From Rhizaria sp. SCN 62-66 (Eukaryota > Rhizaria, unplaced): DNA of 64,000 nt. The position numbers and the translations under genes are program-made. The number at the start of each line of letters is the position of its first letter. The stretch's first letter is position 1. The notes beneath the pieces were generated by a model that did not search any database, was not told the origin of the DNA, and saw only the letters and a program-made list of their open reading frames with translations. The stretch is taken from NCBI GenBank assembly GCA_001724265.1, contig MEDY01000130.1:1-64000 (forward strand), in the 5' to 3' direction. Positions 18,557 through 29,585 of this stretch are shown here, in pieces.

Positions 18557-21500
18557 ACCGCTGCTGCGACGCCCGCGTCCGACCCCGCTGTTGCCGCCGT
18601 TGCCGCGGCCGCGGCTGCGATGGAGTCGGCGACTGGCGGGCTGGCGGCGCAGGAAGGCCGCGACATGCAGCTGGCCGTGCTGCAGCTCATGCTCTCCGAC
18701 GCGGCCTCGGACTCGGTTGCACACGTGCGCCGGACGCAGCAGTCAGACCCCGCGTTGCCACGCGCACTGCCGCCGGGGTACGCTGAGGTCGCCGCGGCCG
18801 ACGCCGAGGGCGCGAATCTGCCCGCCATGTCGGTCTCCGCGGCTATGTACGCGGGCGGCGGCGCCGTCGTGCGCTCGACCCCGCTCGACCCGCGCACGTA
18901 CCTCAAGCTGCGTCTGCTCAACCCGTCGGCCCGCGAGCTCTACTCGATCGCGCGACTGCACCAGGCGCTGTCCATCGCCGCGCGCCGCGAGGCTGAGATT
19001 GCAGACGCCGAGGCCGTTGCCGCCGCCGCTGCGGCCGCCGCGGAGGCCGAAGGCGACGAAGAGGCCGCCGAAATCGCCCGCGCGTCCGCCGGCGCGGCCG
19101 CGCACCGCGGCTGGGGCGACGCCGCCACGCTCGCGCGCGCCGCACTGGACCCTTCGGCGTACGGCGTGCACGTCGGCGGCGCGTCCCGCGGCGCGACGGG
19201 CGAGGCCGTGGAGGAAGACACCGACTTTGTGATCCGGCAGACGCACATGCTGCTGGCGCAGCGCTCGCCAGAGGCTGTGGCGGCCGAGATGGAGGCGCTG
19301 CGCAATAGTGTCGCGCGCCACGCCGCATCTTCGCTTGCGTATATGCTGTTTCACCCCGCGGAGGCGATCCAGGCGCGCGCGCCGCAGCTCGCCAAGTTCC
19401 TCCGTCTCCGCAGCTCTACCGCGCTCGAGGCCGAGCGCTTGGCCGACGAGGCCGAGGCCGCCGAGCTCGCCGCCGCGGAGGCCGCTCAACGCGCGCTGCC
19501 GCGCATCACGGTGTCGACCCCGCTGGGCCACGACCTGCGCGCGCTGCTGCCGCTGTGGGAGCATCTGGTGGCCCCGCGCCGCGGCGCCGCGCTGCCCTCG
19601 CGCGCCGTGACGTTCCTGCTGCGGCAGGCCACCGCGGTTGTGCGCGGCGCTGTGCGTGCGGGCGTCGCGGTGGCGCAGGCCACCGGACGCGCGCGCAAGC
19701 GGCTGCGCAGTGCGCGCGCGCGGCGTGAGGAGCTGGCCGCCGGCGCGGGCCGCGTGAAGCCTGTGTTCGCGATGACTGAGCACGGCTTCGAGGCGGTCGA
19801 CCGGCACCGCGACGACGGGATCCCCGTGATTGAGGCCAAAAGGGCGCTCCCACTCCTCGGCACTGGCGCTGGCGCCGCCGGTGTTGACGTGGCGCAGAGC
19901 GGCGGTCCGGGTGCGGTTGCGGGGCTCATTGGCGAGCACGGTGGCGACGGCCCGGATAACTCGCAGGCACGCGTTTACCCCGAGGCAGAGGTCGCGACTG
20001 CGGAGACCAACGTGCCCGCTGCGACCGTTGTCACTTCGACAAAGCAGACGGTCGTGGCTGAGGGTAACAGCACAGCGGTCATCACCGAGGCCGTCGTCGT
20101 CGAGCTGCCTGCTGCACCCGCTGTGACAACCGCTGCGACCACTGCTGAGACTGCTGCTGAGACGGTTGCTGCGACTGCAGCGGACACCTTCGACGCCGAC
20201 TTCGAGGCTCGGCTGACCGCCTGCCTAGACCCGCCTCTCGTCGGCCTCTCCCGCGCGCTTGTACCGGGCGCGACGGGTGCCGCGGCCGAGCCGCCCACCG
20301 TGCCCACGGCGCACCGCGCGTCGTGGGCGGTGCTGCTGGGCTCGCCCGCCGCGCGCGCCGAGGCCGCCGCGCTGGCTCCCGCCGGCACCGCGGAGACACG
20401 GCACGTCCCGCACGGCAGCGCGGCCGCCGGGCTCGAGTCGGCGCTGTCTGCGCTGTCGATGCCCAGCGCGAGCGCAGAGTCCCGCGCCGCCGCGCGCGCG
20501 CTGGTCGGGATGCTGCGCGACGCACTCTCCGCGCCCACCACTGCGACCACCGCCGCTGCCGATGGCGCGAGCGCTGGCGCTGGCGGCTCTGTTGTGTCAA
20601 GCGCCGCTTGGGCTGCGGAGGTGCAGCGCGCGCAGCGCACCGAGGCCGGGGCTCTGGCGGCGGTTGAAAAGGCCCGCCGCGCCGCTGAGGAAGCCGCCGA
20701 GGCCGAGTACGCTGCGGACGGTGACGACGCGAGCGCTGGCGTCGACGGCACGCCGCTGACCACGACTGCGCGTCTGCAGCAGGAGCAGAATGACGGCGCG
20801 GTGGAGAGTCCCGCGGCTGTGCGCCGTCGCCAGGAAGCGGCCGCGCAGGCGGCGTTTGCGGCGCGGCGCCAGCGCCTCATGCTCAGCATCGTACACGCGC
20901 GCACAAACTCGGCGGCGCGCGGTGGCGCGGCGGCGGGCACGGCGCCGCTGACGGTCGTGCGCGAAGGGGTGGCGATGCTGCTCGCTTCGGAGCGCGCGCG
21001 CGGAGGCGCCGGCGCCAGTGCGGCGGCGCTGTCCGAGCGCGACCGGCGCGAGGCCACTGCGCTGGCGTCTGAGCTCATCAAGGCCGCGCGCGGCCGCGGC
21101 ACCAACGATCTCCAGTCTGCCTCGCCTTCGGCCTCGATCTCGGTGGAAAGCGAGGAAGAGGAAGAAGTGCTGGCGTTGACGCTCGACTACGTGGCCGCGT
21201 TTGTACGCGCGCAGACGGCGGCCAATGGGCTGTTGCAGTACTCCGAGCGCGTGCCGCTGTCTGTTGCTGAGGCGCAGATCGCCGATGCTGCCGGTGACGC
21301 TGCGCGTGACCCGCGCCGTGCGGTGCCGGGCTCGCTCATGGGCGGGGACAGCGCGGCGGTCGCGGCTGCCATTGCCGCAGCTGACGCCAAGGCCGCCGCA
21401 GCAGCTGCTGCTGCAAAGCCGGCCACTGCAGCACAGGCACAGAGCACGGCCTCGGCGGACTCGAAGATCGTGGATGCCGTTGTGGCCGACGCCTCTGCGG

Positions 21501-23863
21501 CCGAGTCTGCGGCCTCCAAGTCTTCCACTGTGACCGCGGAAGCCGCTGGCGTGGTAATCGAGGTCGATGAGACTGCGGCACAGGCAGCGCAGCGGTACGC
21601 CGCGATGGTGTACGACTTCCTCCACGAGACCCCCGCCGCGGTGCGGTTCTACACTGGCGACGACGCACTGGCCAGCGCGTTCCTCCCGCGCTCGGCGTTG
21701 ACGCCCGCCGTGCTGGCGCAGGTCGACGCTGCCGCGGCCACACACGAAGAGGGCTAGCGCGTGGTGCTGGGCGAGCTCGCGCGGCTGCTGCGCGAGCGGC
21801 CGCCGTTCTCCCCCGCGGTGGGCCGCGCACTGCACGCCGTGCGCGTGGTCGGCCACGAGGACCTGTGTCCCGTCACGCGCTGGCCAGAGCTGGGTGGCGC
21901 GCTCGCGGCATCGCTTGATAAGGCCGTCGCGGCGGGCAAGTTCGCTGAGGGCGCCACCAAGGCCGCAGCGGAGCGTGCGCGCATGGAGGAGTCGTCGCTG
22001 CAGCTGGCGCGTTTCCACGCTGCCGACTACTGGCGCCTCATGGTGCTTACTATGGACGGGGTTGCCGACGAGCTGCAGTTTCTCCCGCTCACGCCCGAGG
22101 CCGCGCGCGCCGTGTCGACGTACCTCACGCACTGGCGCGAGCCGGTATTCCACGCCCGCCGCGTGCGCGAGATGGACATGGCCGCCGCGGCAAAGGTTAG
22201 CGGTCGCCCCGCGCCGGGTGCTGCGCAAGACGCACAGCCCGACAGCAAGCTGCGGCTTAGCGCGGCAGTGCGTGCAGACCGCGCCGCTACGGCGGCTGAG
22301 GCGGAGCGCGCGAAGCAGACCGCTAAGGGCCCCGCCCCGCGGCTGCTTGAAGGGCGCGGCGTGACCGCGGCGGGTGAGCAGGCTGACGATGAGGGCGAGG
22401 GCGACGAAGACGACGAGTTTGCGCTCGACCTCGGCGGCGCGTACGGGCCCGACGCTGAGGCAGCTGCGGCTGCGGCAGCGCGCGCGTGCCCGCGGTCAGT
22501 CGACGCCGACGGACGCGTGCGTGTGGGCGGGTTTGCCGTCGCGCACGGCCGCGAGCGCGCTGTGCTGGATGCGATCCGTGAGGACGAAGAGGGCGACGCT
22601 GTCAAGGGCGTTTCGCTTGTGCTGCCGGTGTACCAGGCCAAGGCGTGGGTGCCGCCGTTCGAGTGCGTGCACTGCGCGCTGGCCGCGTTGGGCAACGCCG
22701 TCGCCGCGGCGCCCGGCAATATTACCATCATGACCGCCGCCACGAGCACCGAGTCGATGGAGCGGTACTGGACCGCTCTCAGCGAGCTTGATGCGCACCA
22801 CGCACAGGCTGGCACGTGCACGCGTCCCCGCGGCGCGCGCGTGCGCCTCGTGGGGCCCGACGGAGATCTCTTCCCGCGCGTGCGCTGGAGCTCAGACGCG
22901 CGCGTGCCGCTGTACCCGCTGTTCAAGCCCGCGCTGGCTCTTCCGGAGCCGGGCGCGCGCGACGACGAGGACGAGTTGTGGAGTGACGAGGAGCCGGCGA
23001 AGCTGGGCCCCGGCGCGGGCGTCACCTCGCTGCCACCGCTGCTCCGGCCGTACCCACTTGGCCCTAGCGCCGCGGTGCCGCCGCCGCTCGTGGGCCCCAC
23101 GCCCGCGAACCCGCTGGCGAGTGTGGCTCCGCTCGACGCCGCGTTCCTCCAGGCTGCGATCCGCGCCGCGGACTCGCACACGGCCGCGCAGCCGCCGCTC
23201 ACGCCCACAACCGCCGCCGATGCCGCATCGTCGAGTGCTGCGGTGGGGTCGCAGTCGCTGCTGTTGCAGCGGTTCGGCAAGTTCATGCGGCCGCCCGTGG
23301 TGGCGCAGGCGGACGGCACCGTGCCAGAGCACATGCGCGTCGTTGCGGCGCAGCAGGCGCTGGAGCGCGCAGAGGAGTCGGCTGTCAAGGCCGTACTGCT
23401 GCGGAAGCAGCGCGAGCTGCAGCTGGCTGAGCGCGTGCGCGCAGCGATGACGGCGGGTACGGAGCAGTCCGCGATCGATGAGGCAGTTTCGAAAGCGCTC
23501 GATCGACTTGAGCTGGCGATGGGCGATGCTGATGGCGAAGTGCTGCGTCTCAAGGGCGAGGTTAAATCCGCGCGCGCTACAGGCTCGGTGCCGCTGCTCG
23601 TCGGCAAGCCTCCCACAGCGAAGCCAGCGATGTCACCGCTGGCTAAGATGCGTGAGCAGACAAAGGTCGACATCGCTGCTCGCAGGGAGCTGCTGCGCGC
23701 CGACACCGCCGCCGCCGCTGCCGGGAGTACCGGCGCAGCTGAGCCCGGCAAGGGCCTGTTCGCCGCTATCACCGGTCATAACAAACTCTTGCGCAAGAGC
23801 AATGCGAGCAAGAACAAGGATGGCGATGACAAGTCGCAGTCTAAGGGCAAGCGCCGTTTGTAA
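15362..23863 (+). CDS. Giant Ala-rich protein of unknown function, frame interrupted by one TAG
   Basis: ATG 15362 opens a 2131-codon frame ending in TAG at 21755-21757. The very next codon continues in the same frame for 701 more codons to TAA at 23861-23863. If the TAG is read or spliced out, one protein of about 2830 residues results. If it is a stop, the second part has no ATG until 21983 and no promoter room. Both sides share the same Ala/Glu/Arg-rich helical character and GC-rich codons. The N-terminus is rich in Ser, Pro and Arg and contains ARAFSS, which resembles a mitochondrial presequence cleavage site. There are Glu/Ala/Arg coiled-coil stretches (around 780-850), several Ala/Thr low-complexity linkers, and a more ordered C-terminal region (LVLPVYQAKAWVPPFECVHC, near 2420). 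I recognise no family. Confidence 0.8.
18521..18550 (+). repeat. (GCC)10 trinucleotide repeat coding for Ala
   Basis: Ten perfect GCC units inside the giant Ala-rich gene; a likely site of slippage and length polymorphism. Confidence 0.9.
21755..21757 (+). other. In-frame TAG inside the giant Ala-rich gene
   Basis: Codon 2132: …GAA GAG GGC TAG CGC GTG GTG…. The frame is unchanged on both sides. The only GT-AG interval that neatly removes it is 21722-21757 (36 nt, phase 0), but its donor GTCGAC is unlike the GTACGY donors of the supported introns and it is GC-rich. Confidence 0.85.
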
Positions 23864-24010
23864 GGACAGTTGCACTGGGTGACGCAAGCGAGTAAAAGAT
23901 TCGTTATCATTAACGCATCTATTAATCTTTCTGATGTACCTATTTACCTGTTGTATTTAATCATTATTTGTATTATTGACGTGTTTGTTTCTGTGCAACT
24001 GTCATTATTA

Positions 24011-24033
24011 TTTATTCACAGTGTTCCTGTGAA
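24011..24033 (-). terminator. Hairpin overlapping AATAAA, 3' end of NAA25
   Basis: Minus strand reads TTCACAG-GAACA-CTGTGAA (perfect 7-bp stem), whose last AA begins AATAAA (24016-24011). About 155 nt after the NAA25 stop. Confidence 0.55.
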
Positions 24034-24047
24034 CATTGTTAACAAGA

Positions 24048-24086
24048 AGTCGTCACAGCCATTATGACTGCGACTCTTCCAATAAA
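24048..24086 (+). terminator. Hairpin followed by AATAAA, 3' end of the giant gene
   Basis: AGTCG+TCA (24048-24055), 9-nt loop, TGA then a 3-nt bulge and CGACT (to 24075). Five bases later AATAAA at 24081-24086, about 220 nt after the TAA. Confidence 0.55.
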
Positions 24087-24172
24087 ATACATCTACTTAG
24101 AGATCGTCCATAACTATACTGGTGTTGTGTCACATATACTTTTAAGTAGTGCGGAGTCTCAACGCAACGTGC

Positions 24173-27100
24173 TTACGAGGTGACAGCAAAGCTCTTGACA
24201 AGTGCGAGCAGCGCCTTGCCAGTCTCAGCAGCCTCCACACGCGCAGCGTCCTGGTCCTTGGCGATGCGCTGGAGGACAGGCAGCGTGTGCGTGGCGCCGC
24301 CGCCGCACGCGGGCGCGGCTTCGGTGGGCGCACCCAGAGCCGCTGCGGCATCAGCGTCCGTGGTGCAGAAGTACGCCATCATGCTGCGGTGCTGCATAGG
24401 GCCCTCGGTCGCGCTCGCAGCGGCGTCGAGCGCGCCGCAGAGCGTCTCCAGAGCAGCGCCCGCGGACGCTACAAGGTCCACCAGCGCCGCACGCGGGGGC
24501 GCCAGTGCAGCGCCGGCGGCCTCCTCGACGGCAGCGGAAAGCCCGACACGGCCCGCGGCGGCGACCTGCTCCTTGACGGCCGCGCGCGCTGTCTCGGGAG
24601 CGGGCACGGCGACCGCCCATGCGGGCAGCAGCGCGGCAACGAGCGCCAGCGGGCGCGCAACCAGTGCAGCGGCGGCGGCGACCTCCTGGGCCACGCGGCC
24701 CGCGGCCGTGGCGGCGGCCAGCGCGGTGGCGTGCGCGGCGGCCGCGGCCTCGACATCGGCGGCGAGCGCCACGAGCGTGGTGGCGGCGATCTGCCAGCGC
24801 AGCGCGCGAGCCTGTTCCCAGTCCGCGGCGTCGCCCGTGCCGTCCTCCGCGGACGCCGCAGCGGCCTCGTCGAGCACAGCGCCCGTCTCGCACACGCGTG
24901 TCCATAGCGCCCACCCGCGCGCCGCCAGCGCGTCAACACCGGCCGTAGCGGCGTGGTTTGCGGGGCAGTGCGCGGTGGGCAGCAGCGCGGCGAGCGCGGC
25001 GAGCGCGCTGCGCATGGCGGGCGCGTCGTGCTCCAGCCCGGCGCGCGCGCACCGCGGCAGCAGCAGCGCGACGCGCAGTGCGGACACGGCGCCGTCAGCG
25101 GGCAGCGTGTAGACGTTGTCAAAGACGCGGCTCGTCTCGGCATCGCGCTGCAGCGATGCCAGCGCGCCGTGCGCGGCCGCGAACGAGTCGGACATGGTCC
25201 ACGGCGCGGGCGCGTTGAGCGCAGTCGCCAGCGCGGAGAAACCCGTGGCCAGCTGTCCCGCGGCGAGCGCGGCGGCGGCAGCATTGTTGTTGCCACCGGT
25301 GGCGGGCACGGCGGCGTGGCAGCGCACTATGCCGCGGTCCTGGTTTTGGACCAGCACGCGCGCCAGCGCCTCGCCCGCCGCGTCGGTCAGCGCCGGGGAC
25401 AGCGCGTCACCCTCGGGCGTAGTTACGACGGCGGCGGCGGTGACCGACGGCTGCAGCGCGAGCGCGGCGGCTGCGGGCGTGCCGTAGTGGCGAGCGAGCA
25501 CCGCGGAAACGAGCCCATCGGTGTCCTTGACGACACGCGAGGCGGCAGCGCGCGCAGCGGCTGCGGCGGCGACGGCGCCGTCGGCATCCGCGACTACAGG
25601 CACAGTGAGCGCGGTGACGATCGCGTCCCAGGCCGCGGCGGCGTTGCAGGCCCAGAAGCTGTGTGAACGCTCCATGCGTGAACGGAACTCCTGGAAGTCA
25701 AGCACTTGCGCGTATGTTCCTTCGTTGTACGCCGCGGCGGTGAGCGACGCGTCATCGGCGCGGTGTGGCTGGACGAAATCCTCGTTGGCTTCGGCAACCT
25801 CGCGCGCAACGGCGCGGCGGCCCCAGCGCAACGCGTCATCAAGCCACAGGTGCGCCATCGACTCATTCTGCACCGTCCTCACTCGCAGGCCGCCGGGGTC
25901 GCTCTCGCCGGCCAGCTCGCGCGCGCGCCCCACCGCGCCCAGCGCGGGGTGAGCGTACAGACGCACCAGCCAGAGTCGCGCGTCGGCGTTGTCAACGTTC
26001 GCGCCGGCGCCCAGCTCCAGCAGCAGCACGGCGTCGACGACGGCGGCGCGCTCGGCGGCCACAGCCACAGCGCGCGCCGCGGAGTCGCCCGCCGCAGCGG
26101 CGCGGGTAGCTCGGAGACGCGCGCGCTCGGCGACCTCGAGCAGCGCTGCGGCGGCCGACGGCAGCAGCGGGTCCGCGCTTGTGGGCTTGGGCGCGGGGGC
26201 GTCCTCGGGGACCTTGAGCTCGAGGTGGTTGCGCGTCTCGTTGTACCGCGCGAGCTTCTGCGCCATCGCCGCCGCATCTGCGCTGACTGGGGGCGCGGCC
26301 TCGTATGCGACAAAGCGCGCCGCAAGCGCGGCAGCGTGGCGCTCCAGCGCGGCGTCATCGAGCGCGGCCACGAGCCCCAACCGGAGACGCGCAGTCTCGA
26401 GCGTGACGCCCCGGCGCACAGCGCGGTCGCCGGCGTCGCTGCGGCCTGCTGCCGTGTCGGCGTCGTTCGCGGCCGCCGCGGCGGCCTCGAGCGCGGTTTG
26501 CAGCGCGGTTGCGGGGCGGATCGTGGCAGCGGCCTCGGGCGCGGTGGCCAACAGCGCGATCACAGCAGCGGCGGCAGAGGCGGGGGCGGCGGCCTCAGTC
26601 GCGGCGGTGGCGGTGAGCGTGGCGGGCAGTGCAGCGACCGAGGCCGCTGCGGGAGCGTGCGCAATAACGTCGAGGTACGCCGCCATGTCCTCCTGCGCGC
26701 ACGGGGCGGCGCCGTAGGCGGAGAAGTAGCGCACGAGCTCGGCGCAAAGCACGGCGAGCGCGTCGCTATTGGCGGTGTTGGCGGCGTAGCCAAGCCGCGC
26801 GGCCTCCACGGCCGCCAGCGCGGGGCCGCGGACGAGAGGAGACTTTGCGCCCAGTGCGCGATACACCGCCACGGCCTCGGCGACGGCCTCGGCGACGGCG
26901 GCGGCGTCAGCGGGGGCCGCGACAGGGCAGAGCGTCTCGAGCGGCCGCGGGAGGGACTCGAGCCCACAGACCGCGGACGGGTGGGCATGCGTTCCGCCCA
27001 CGGTCAGGTACGCGTGGGTGGCCAGCCAGCGCCAGTCGTCGGGCGCGCGCGCGATCTGTTCCGCCGCCAACGCGCGCAGTGCAGTGGCCGTCTCAACGGG

Positions 27101-28129
27101 GGCGGAGGGGCCGCGTAACAGCATTAGACGCGCACGTAGCAACGCGGCCTCAGCGGGGCCCATGTGCGTCGCCGCGCCCGCACCCGCGGGGCCCGCCAGC
27201 AGCGCCAGCGCGCGCGCGGCCGCGGCGGCGCGGGCGGCGTCGGCGGCGGCAGGATCCGCGGCGTCGGCGGCGGCGCACTCGCTCTGTGCGAGGATCGTGC
27301 GGAGGTAGAGATCGAACACAGCGGGCGGCTGCGACGCAGTTTCAGGGTGCTGCCGAGCCAGCATGCCCTGCGCCAGCGCCAGGAGCTTCGCCGACGGCAG
27401 CGCAGCGCACAGCCCGATCGCGGCCGTTGCTGAGGAGGCCGTGGGCGTGCGGTCGCGGAGGAGCGCGCGGTGGGCGCGCTGTTGCTCGAGCGAGAGCAGC
27501 AACGTCGTCGCCGACCAGCAGAGAAACGGCGCCGCCTTGGTTAGACTGTACAGCTTCATGGCGAGCTGCTGCTGGCGCGCGAAGGCGCCCGAGCGGCCGA
27601 GCGCGGTGAAGAGCATCTGCACCATAGTGTCTGTGGCGCCGGGGAGCGCGACGGCGGCCTCGAGTGTGGCGATGAGCTGCGCCCAGTCCGCGTCAGGGCG
27701 GCGCTTAATGCCGTACTGCCACAGGTTAAAGTCCTGCGCGGTGAGGCGTTCGGGCGGGGCGAGCGTCTTGATGCGGGCCGAGATAGCCGCGATTTCGGGC
27801 TCTAACGCGGGGTCTTGCATGCGCGCGGCGCACACAAGCGCGAAAACCAGCAGCGACGGGTGCGGCCCCACCGAAGAGATGAGGTCCGAGACGTGCTTGG
27901 CGGCGAGCGCGAAGTTGCCGTTGTCGAGGTGACGGTACAACGGGGAGAGGTTCGCCGAGTTGAAGTTCTTGAGGGGCATGCTGCTCGTCGCGGTCGCGGC
28001 AGCAGAGGGCGTGTAGGCCGCAACAGCGGGGGCAGCCGCTGCGGGCGCCACGAAAGACGAGGACGCAGACGCGGACGTCGGCTTCGAGGCCGGCTTTGAC
28101 CCGGCCCTGGATGCAGACTTGGGAGGCAT
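24173..28129 (-). CDS. NAA25: NatB N-terminal acetyltransferase auxiliary subunit NAA25 (Mdm20)
   Basis: 1318 residues from ATG 28129; human NAA25 has about 970. Auxiliary, ribosome-docking subunit of NatB, which with catalytic NAA20 acetylates the starting Met of proteins beginning Met-Asp/Glu/Asn/Gln. A basic Ser/Ala N-terminal extension of about 55 residues precedes the family core: SPLYRHLDNGNFALAAKHV matches the RPIYDYLDNGN.K.A start of NAA25. TPR-like helices follow (…MKLYSLTKAAPFLCWS), then DDWRWLATHAYL, VRGPALAAVEAARL and LVRYFSAYGAAPCAQEDM, each aligning with a conserved NAA25 block. Extra length comes from Ala-rich loops. No catalytic GNAT motif is present or expected. Divergent from SPCS3. 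Stop TAA. Confidence 0.9.
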   Translation of the reverse strand: MPPKSASRAGSKPASKPTSASASSSFVAPAAAAPAVAAYTPSAAATATSSMPLKNFNSANLSPLYRHLDNGNFALAAKHVSDLISSVGPHPSLLVFALVCAARMQDPALEPEIAAISARIKTLAPPERLTAQDFNLWQYGIKRRPDADWAQLIATLEAAVALPGATDTMVQMLFTALGRSGAFARQQQLAMKLYSLTKAAPFLCWSATTLLLSLEQQRAHRALLRDRTPTASSATAAIGLCAALPSAKLLALAQGMLARQHPETASQPPAVFDLYLRTILAQSECAAADAADPAAADAARAAAAARALALLAGPAGAGAATHMGPAEAALLRARLMLLRGPSAPVETATALRALAAEQIARAPDDWRWLATHAYLTVGGTHAHPSAVCGLESLPRPLETLCPVAAPADAAAVAEAVAEAVAVYRALGAKSPLVRGPALAAVEAARLGYAANTANSDALAVLCAELVRYFSAYGAAPCAQEDMAAYLDVIAHAPAAASVAALPATLTATAATEAAAPASAAAAVIALLATAPEAAATIRPATALQTALEAAAAAANDADTAAGRSDAGDRAVRRGVTLETARLRLGLVAALDDAALERHAAALAARFVAYEAAPPVSADAAAMAQKLARYNETRNHLELKVPEDAPAPKPTSADPLLPSAAAALLEVAERARLRATRAAAAGDSAARAVAVAAERAAVVDAVLLLELGAGANVDNADARLWLVRLYAHPALGAVGRARELAGESDPGGLRVRTVQNESMAHLWLDDALRWGRRAVAREVAEANEDFVQPHRADDASLTAAAYNEGTYAQVLDFQEFRSRMERSHSFWACNAAAAWDAIVTALTVPVVADADGAVAAAAAARAAASRVVKDTDGLVSAVLARHYGTPAAAALALQPSVTAAAVVTTPEGDALSPALTDAAGEALARVLVQNQDRGIVRCHAAVPATGGNNNAAAAALAAGQLATGFSALATALNAPAPWTMSDSFAAAHGALASLQRDAETSRVFDNVYTLPADGAVSALRVALLLPRCARAGLEHDAPAMRSALAALAALLPTAHCPANHAATAGVDALAARGWALWTRVCETGAVLDEAAAASAEDGTGDAADWEQARALRWQIAATTLVALAADVEAAAAAHATALAAATAAGRVAQEVAAAAALVARPLALVAALLPAWAVAVPAPETARAAVKEQVAAAGRVGLSAAVEEAAGAALAPPRAALVDLVASAGAALETLCGALDAAASATEGPMQHRSMMAYFCTTDADAAAALGAPTEAAPACGGGATHTLPVLQRIAKDQDAARVEAAETGKALLALVKSFAVTS

Positions 28130-28673
28130 GTGAAGTGAACGAGGTCAAGGGCTAGTGGTCCGCGGAAGCGCTTTGCGCCTGCAACAAAGAGTCAGGGAAT
28201 GCGGGCGATTGAAGTGGATTGGAAGTGGTAAGCGGAGCTTTTAGGCGTATAATTATAGGAAATCATATATAACACACCAAAGTCTATCAAGGTTGTACTT
28301 GATTCCCTAAAATTCGGATCTATCCTTGTCCACATTCTTCTTAAGTCTAGCAGGTCAGTGCGGCTGTGGAGCTCCCTCGGCTCATCGGCTGACTTGGCAG
28401 ATTCTCGATCTTGACATGGCTCATTCTCGCTAGAACCATCGTGTAATGTTCATATTCTTGCTTAGTTGGTTATTAGCATTGATGAGTCATCTGGGTTTTA
28501 TATTGTCTCTCTCACAAACGTCATCTGTGCCTCTTGTCACACTCTTTCGTGCCACCCCATCACAGCGACTCCGACAGTCTACCAATCACTTCGCCCGACC
28601 GGTCCCGTTCCAGGCTCCTTTCTTTCCACTTCACTGCACACCCCCGCCTCGGTGCCCCGCCCTTCCCGCCGCG
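28130..28673. other. Divergent promoter gap NAA25/SPCS3
   Basis: 544 bases. AT-rich with TATA-like runs (TATAATTATA near 28249 for NAA25; TTTATATT near 28497 for SPCS3). A weak GTCAG/CTGAC inverted repeat spans about 28350-28406. No ORF of note. Confidence 0.45.
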
Positions 28674-29422
28674 ATGAACTCCGTACTGAACCGGCTGAAC
28701 CTGGTCGGTTTTTTCGCGCTCTGGGCGCTGGGGCTTGCTGCGCTTCTCTCTGCAATCACGGGCGCTTTCCAGCCCTCCGCGCCGTACATCCGCATCTACA
28801 ACCCTGAGCTCACATCCTACGGCACCCACGTTGGCACCATGATGTACCACACGCAGAAGCGCGGACAGACGGCCGAACTGCGGTTCGACCTTGACATGGA
28901 GCTGTCGACGCTGTTTAACTGGAACGTGAAGCAGCTCTTCGTTTGGGTGTCTGCTGAATACCCTACAAAGGGCTACCGCAGCAACCGCGTCACTGTGTGG
29001 GACACTGTTGTTGACGCCGCGGACCGCGCGGAGGCGGACATGTACCTCGAGAACCAGGTCGCAAAGTACCGTCTCACGGACATCGCAGGGCCCATCGAGT
29101 ACGTCACACAGCAATCATTTGTCGTATTTTGCACAATCTCATTGCTGTAGACTTGAAATATTTGAGAAATCGTTATCTGTTGATGTATAACATTGATTTT
29201 ATACGAACGCGTATTTCACAAACTTTATGACTCACTAAACCCCATTCTTCCATTCTTTCTGTTTAATTTTGTGTTTTGTGATATTTCTCCGCGTTTAGCA
29301 ACATTCCTGTAAACCTTACGGTGCACTGGGAGCTGACGCCTGTGATGGGCCTCTTCCGTCTTGGCGGCGGGCCTCAGGTTCACACGCAGAGCTTCATGCT
29401 CTCTGCCGCTGACCTCGTTTAA
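28674..29422 (+). CDS. SPCS3: Signal peptidase complex subunit 3 (SPC22/23)
   Basis: Non-catalytic, single-pass ER membrane subunit of the signal peptidase complex. Two exons: 28674-29098 and 29299-29422, together 182 residues (human 180). The 200-nt AT-rich intron begins GTACGT, ends TTTAG and falls in phase 2, creating an Asp codon. Start MNSVLNRLN is almost identical to the family's MNTVLSRAN; residues about 11-31 form the TM helix. The luminal part has FNWNVKQLFVWVSAEYPTK, the family hallmark (FDWNVKQLF.YLSAEY.TK). Exon 2 supplies VNLTVHWELTPVMG, matching the conserved NVTL.LSWNVVPNAG strand, which confirms the splice. Stop TAA. Confidence 0.95.
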
Positions 29423-29425
29423 GTC

Positions 29426-29474
29426 CGCACGCAAGGCCGTTGTGTTGCTTGGAAGTTGTGAGTCTTGCGTTGCG
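29426..29474 (+). repeat. Inverted repeat just after the SPCS3 stop
   Basis: CGCACGCAAG pairs with CTTGCGT-T-GCG (10 bp with one bulged T), loop about 28 nt, starting 4 bases after TAA. Likely folds in the 3'UTR. Confidence 0.5.
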
Positions 29475-29585
29475 CACGTGAGGCAGAGATATAGGTGGTT
29501 GTTTCGTTATAAATAGAGTATTCATGTTATATTTACAAGGTGGCGGAAGGATATTAATTAACTTATATGTATATAATATGAAATG

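Larger units (their letters stand above)
23864..24172. other. Convergent 3' gap with overlapping poly(A) signals
   Basis: 309 bases, AT-rich, between the giant Ala-rich gene (+) and NAA25 (-). Each strand has an AATAAA next to a hairpin (separate entries). The plus signal (24081) lies beyond the minus signal (24011), so the two transcripts should overlap by roughly 70-100 nt at their 3' ends. Confidence 0.55.

Noticed and set aside
949-28129. Many other long antisense and shifted frames inside DIS3, ABCG, the giant gene and NAA25
   Set aside because: All are Arg/Ala/Pro/Ser-rich shadows of GC-rich coding DNA with no recognisable motif.
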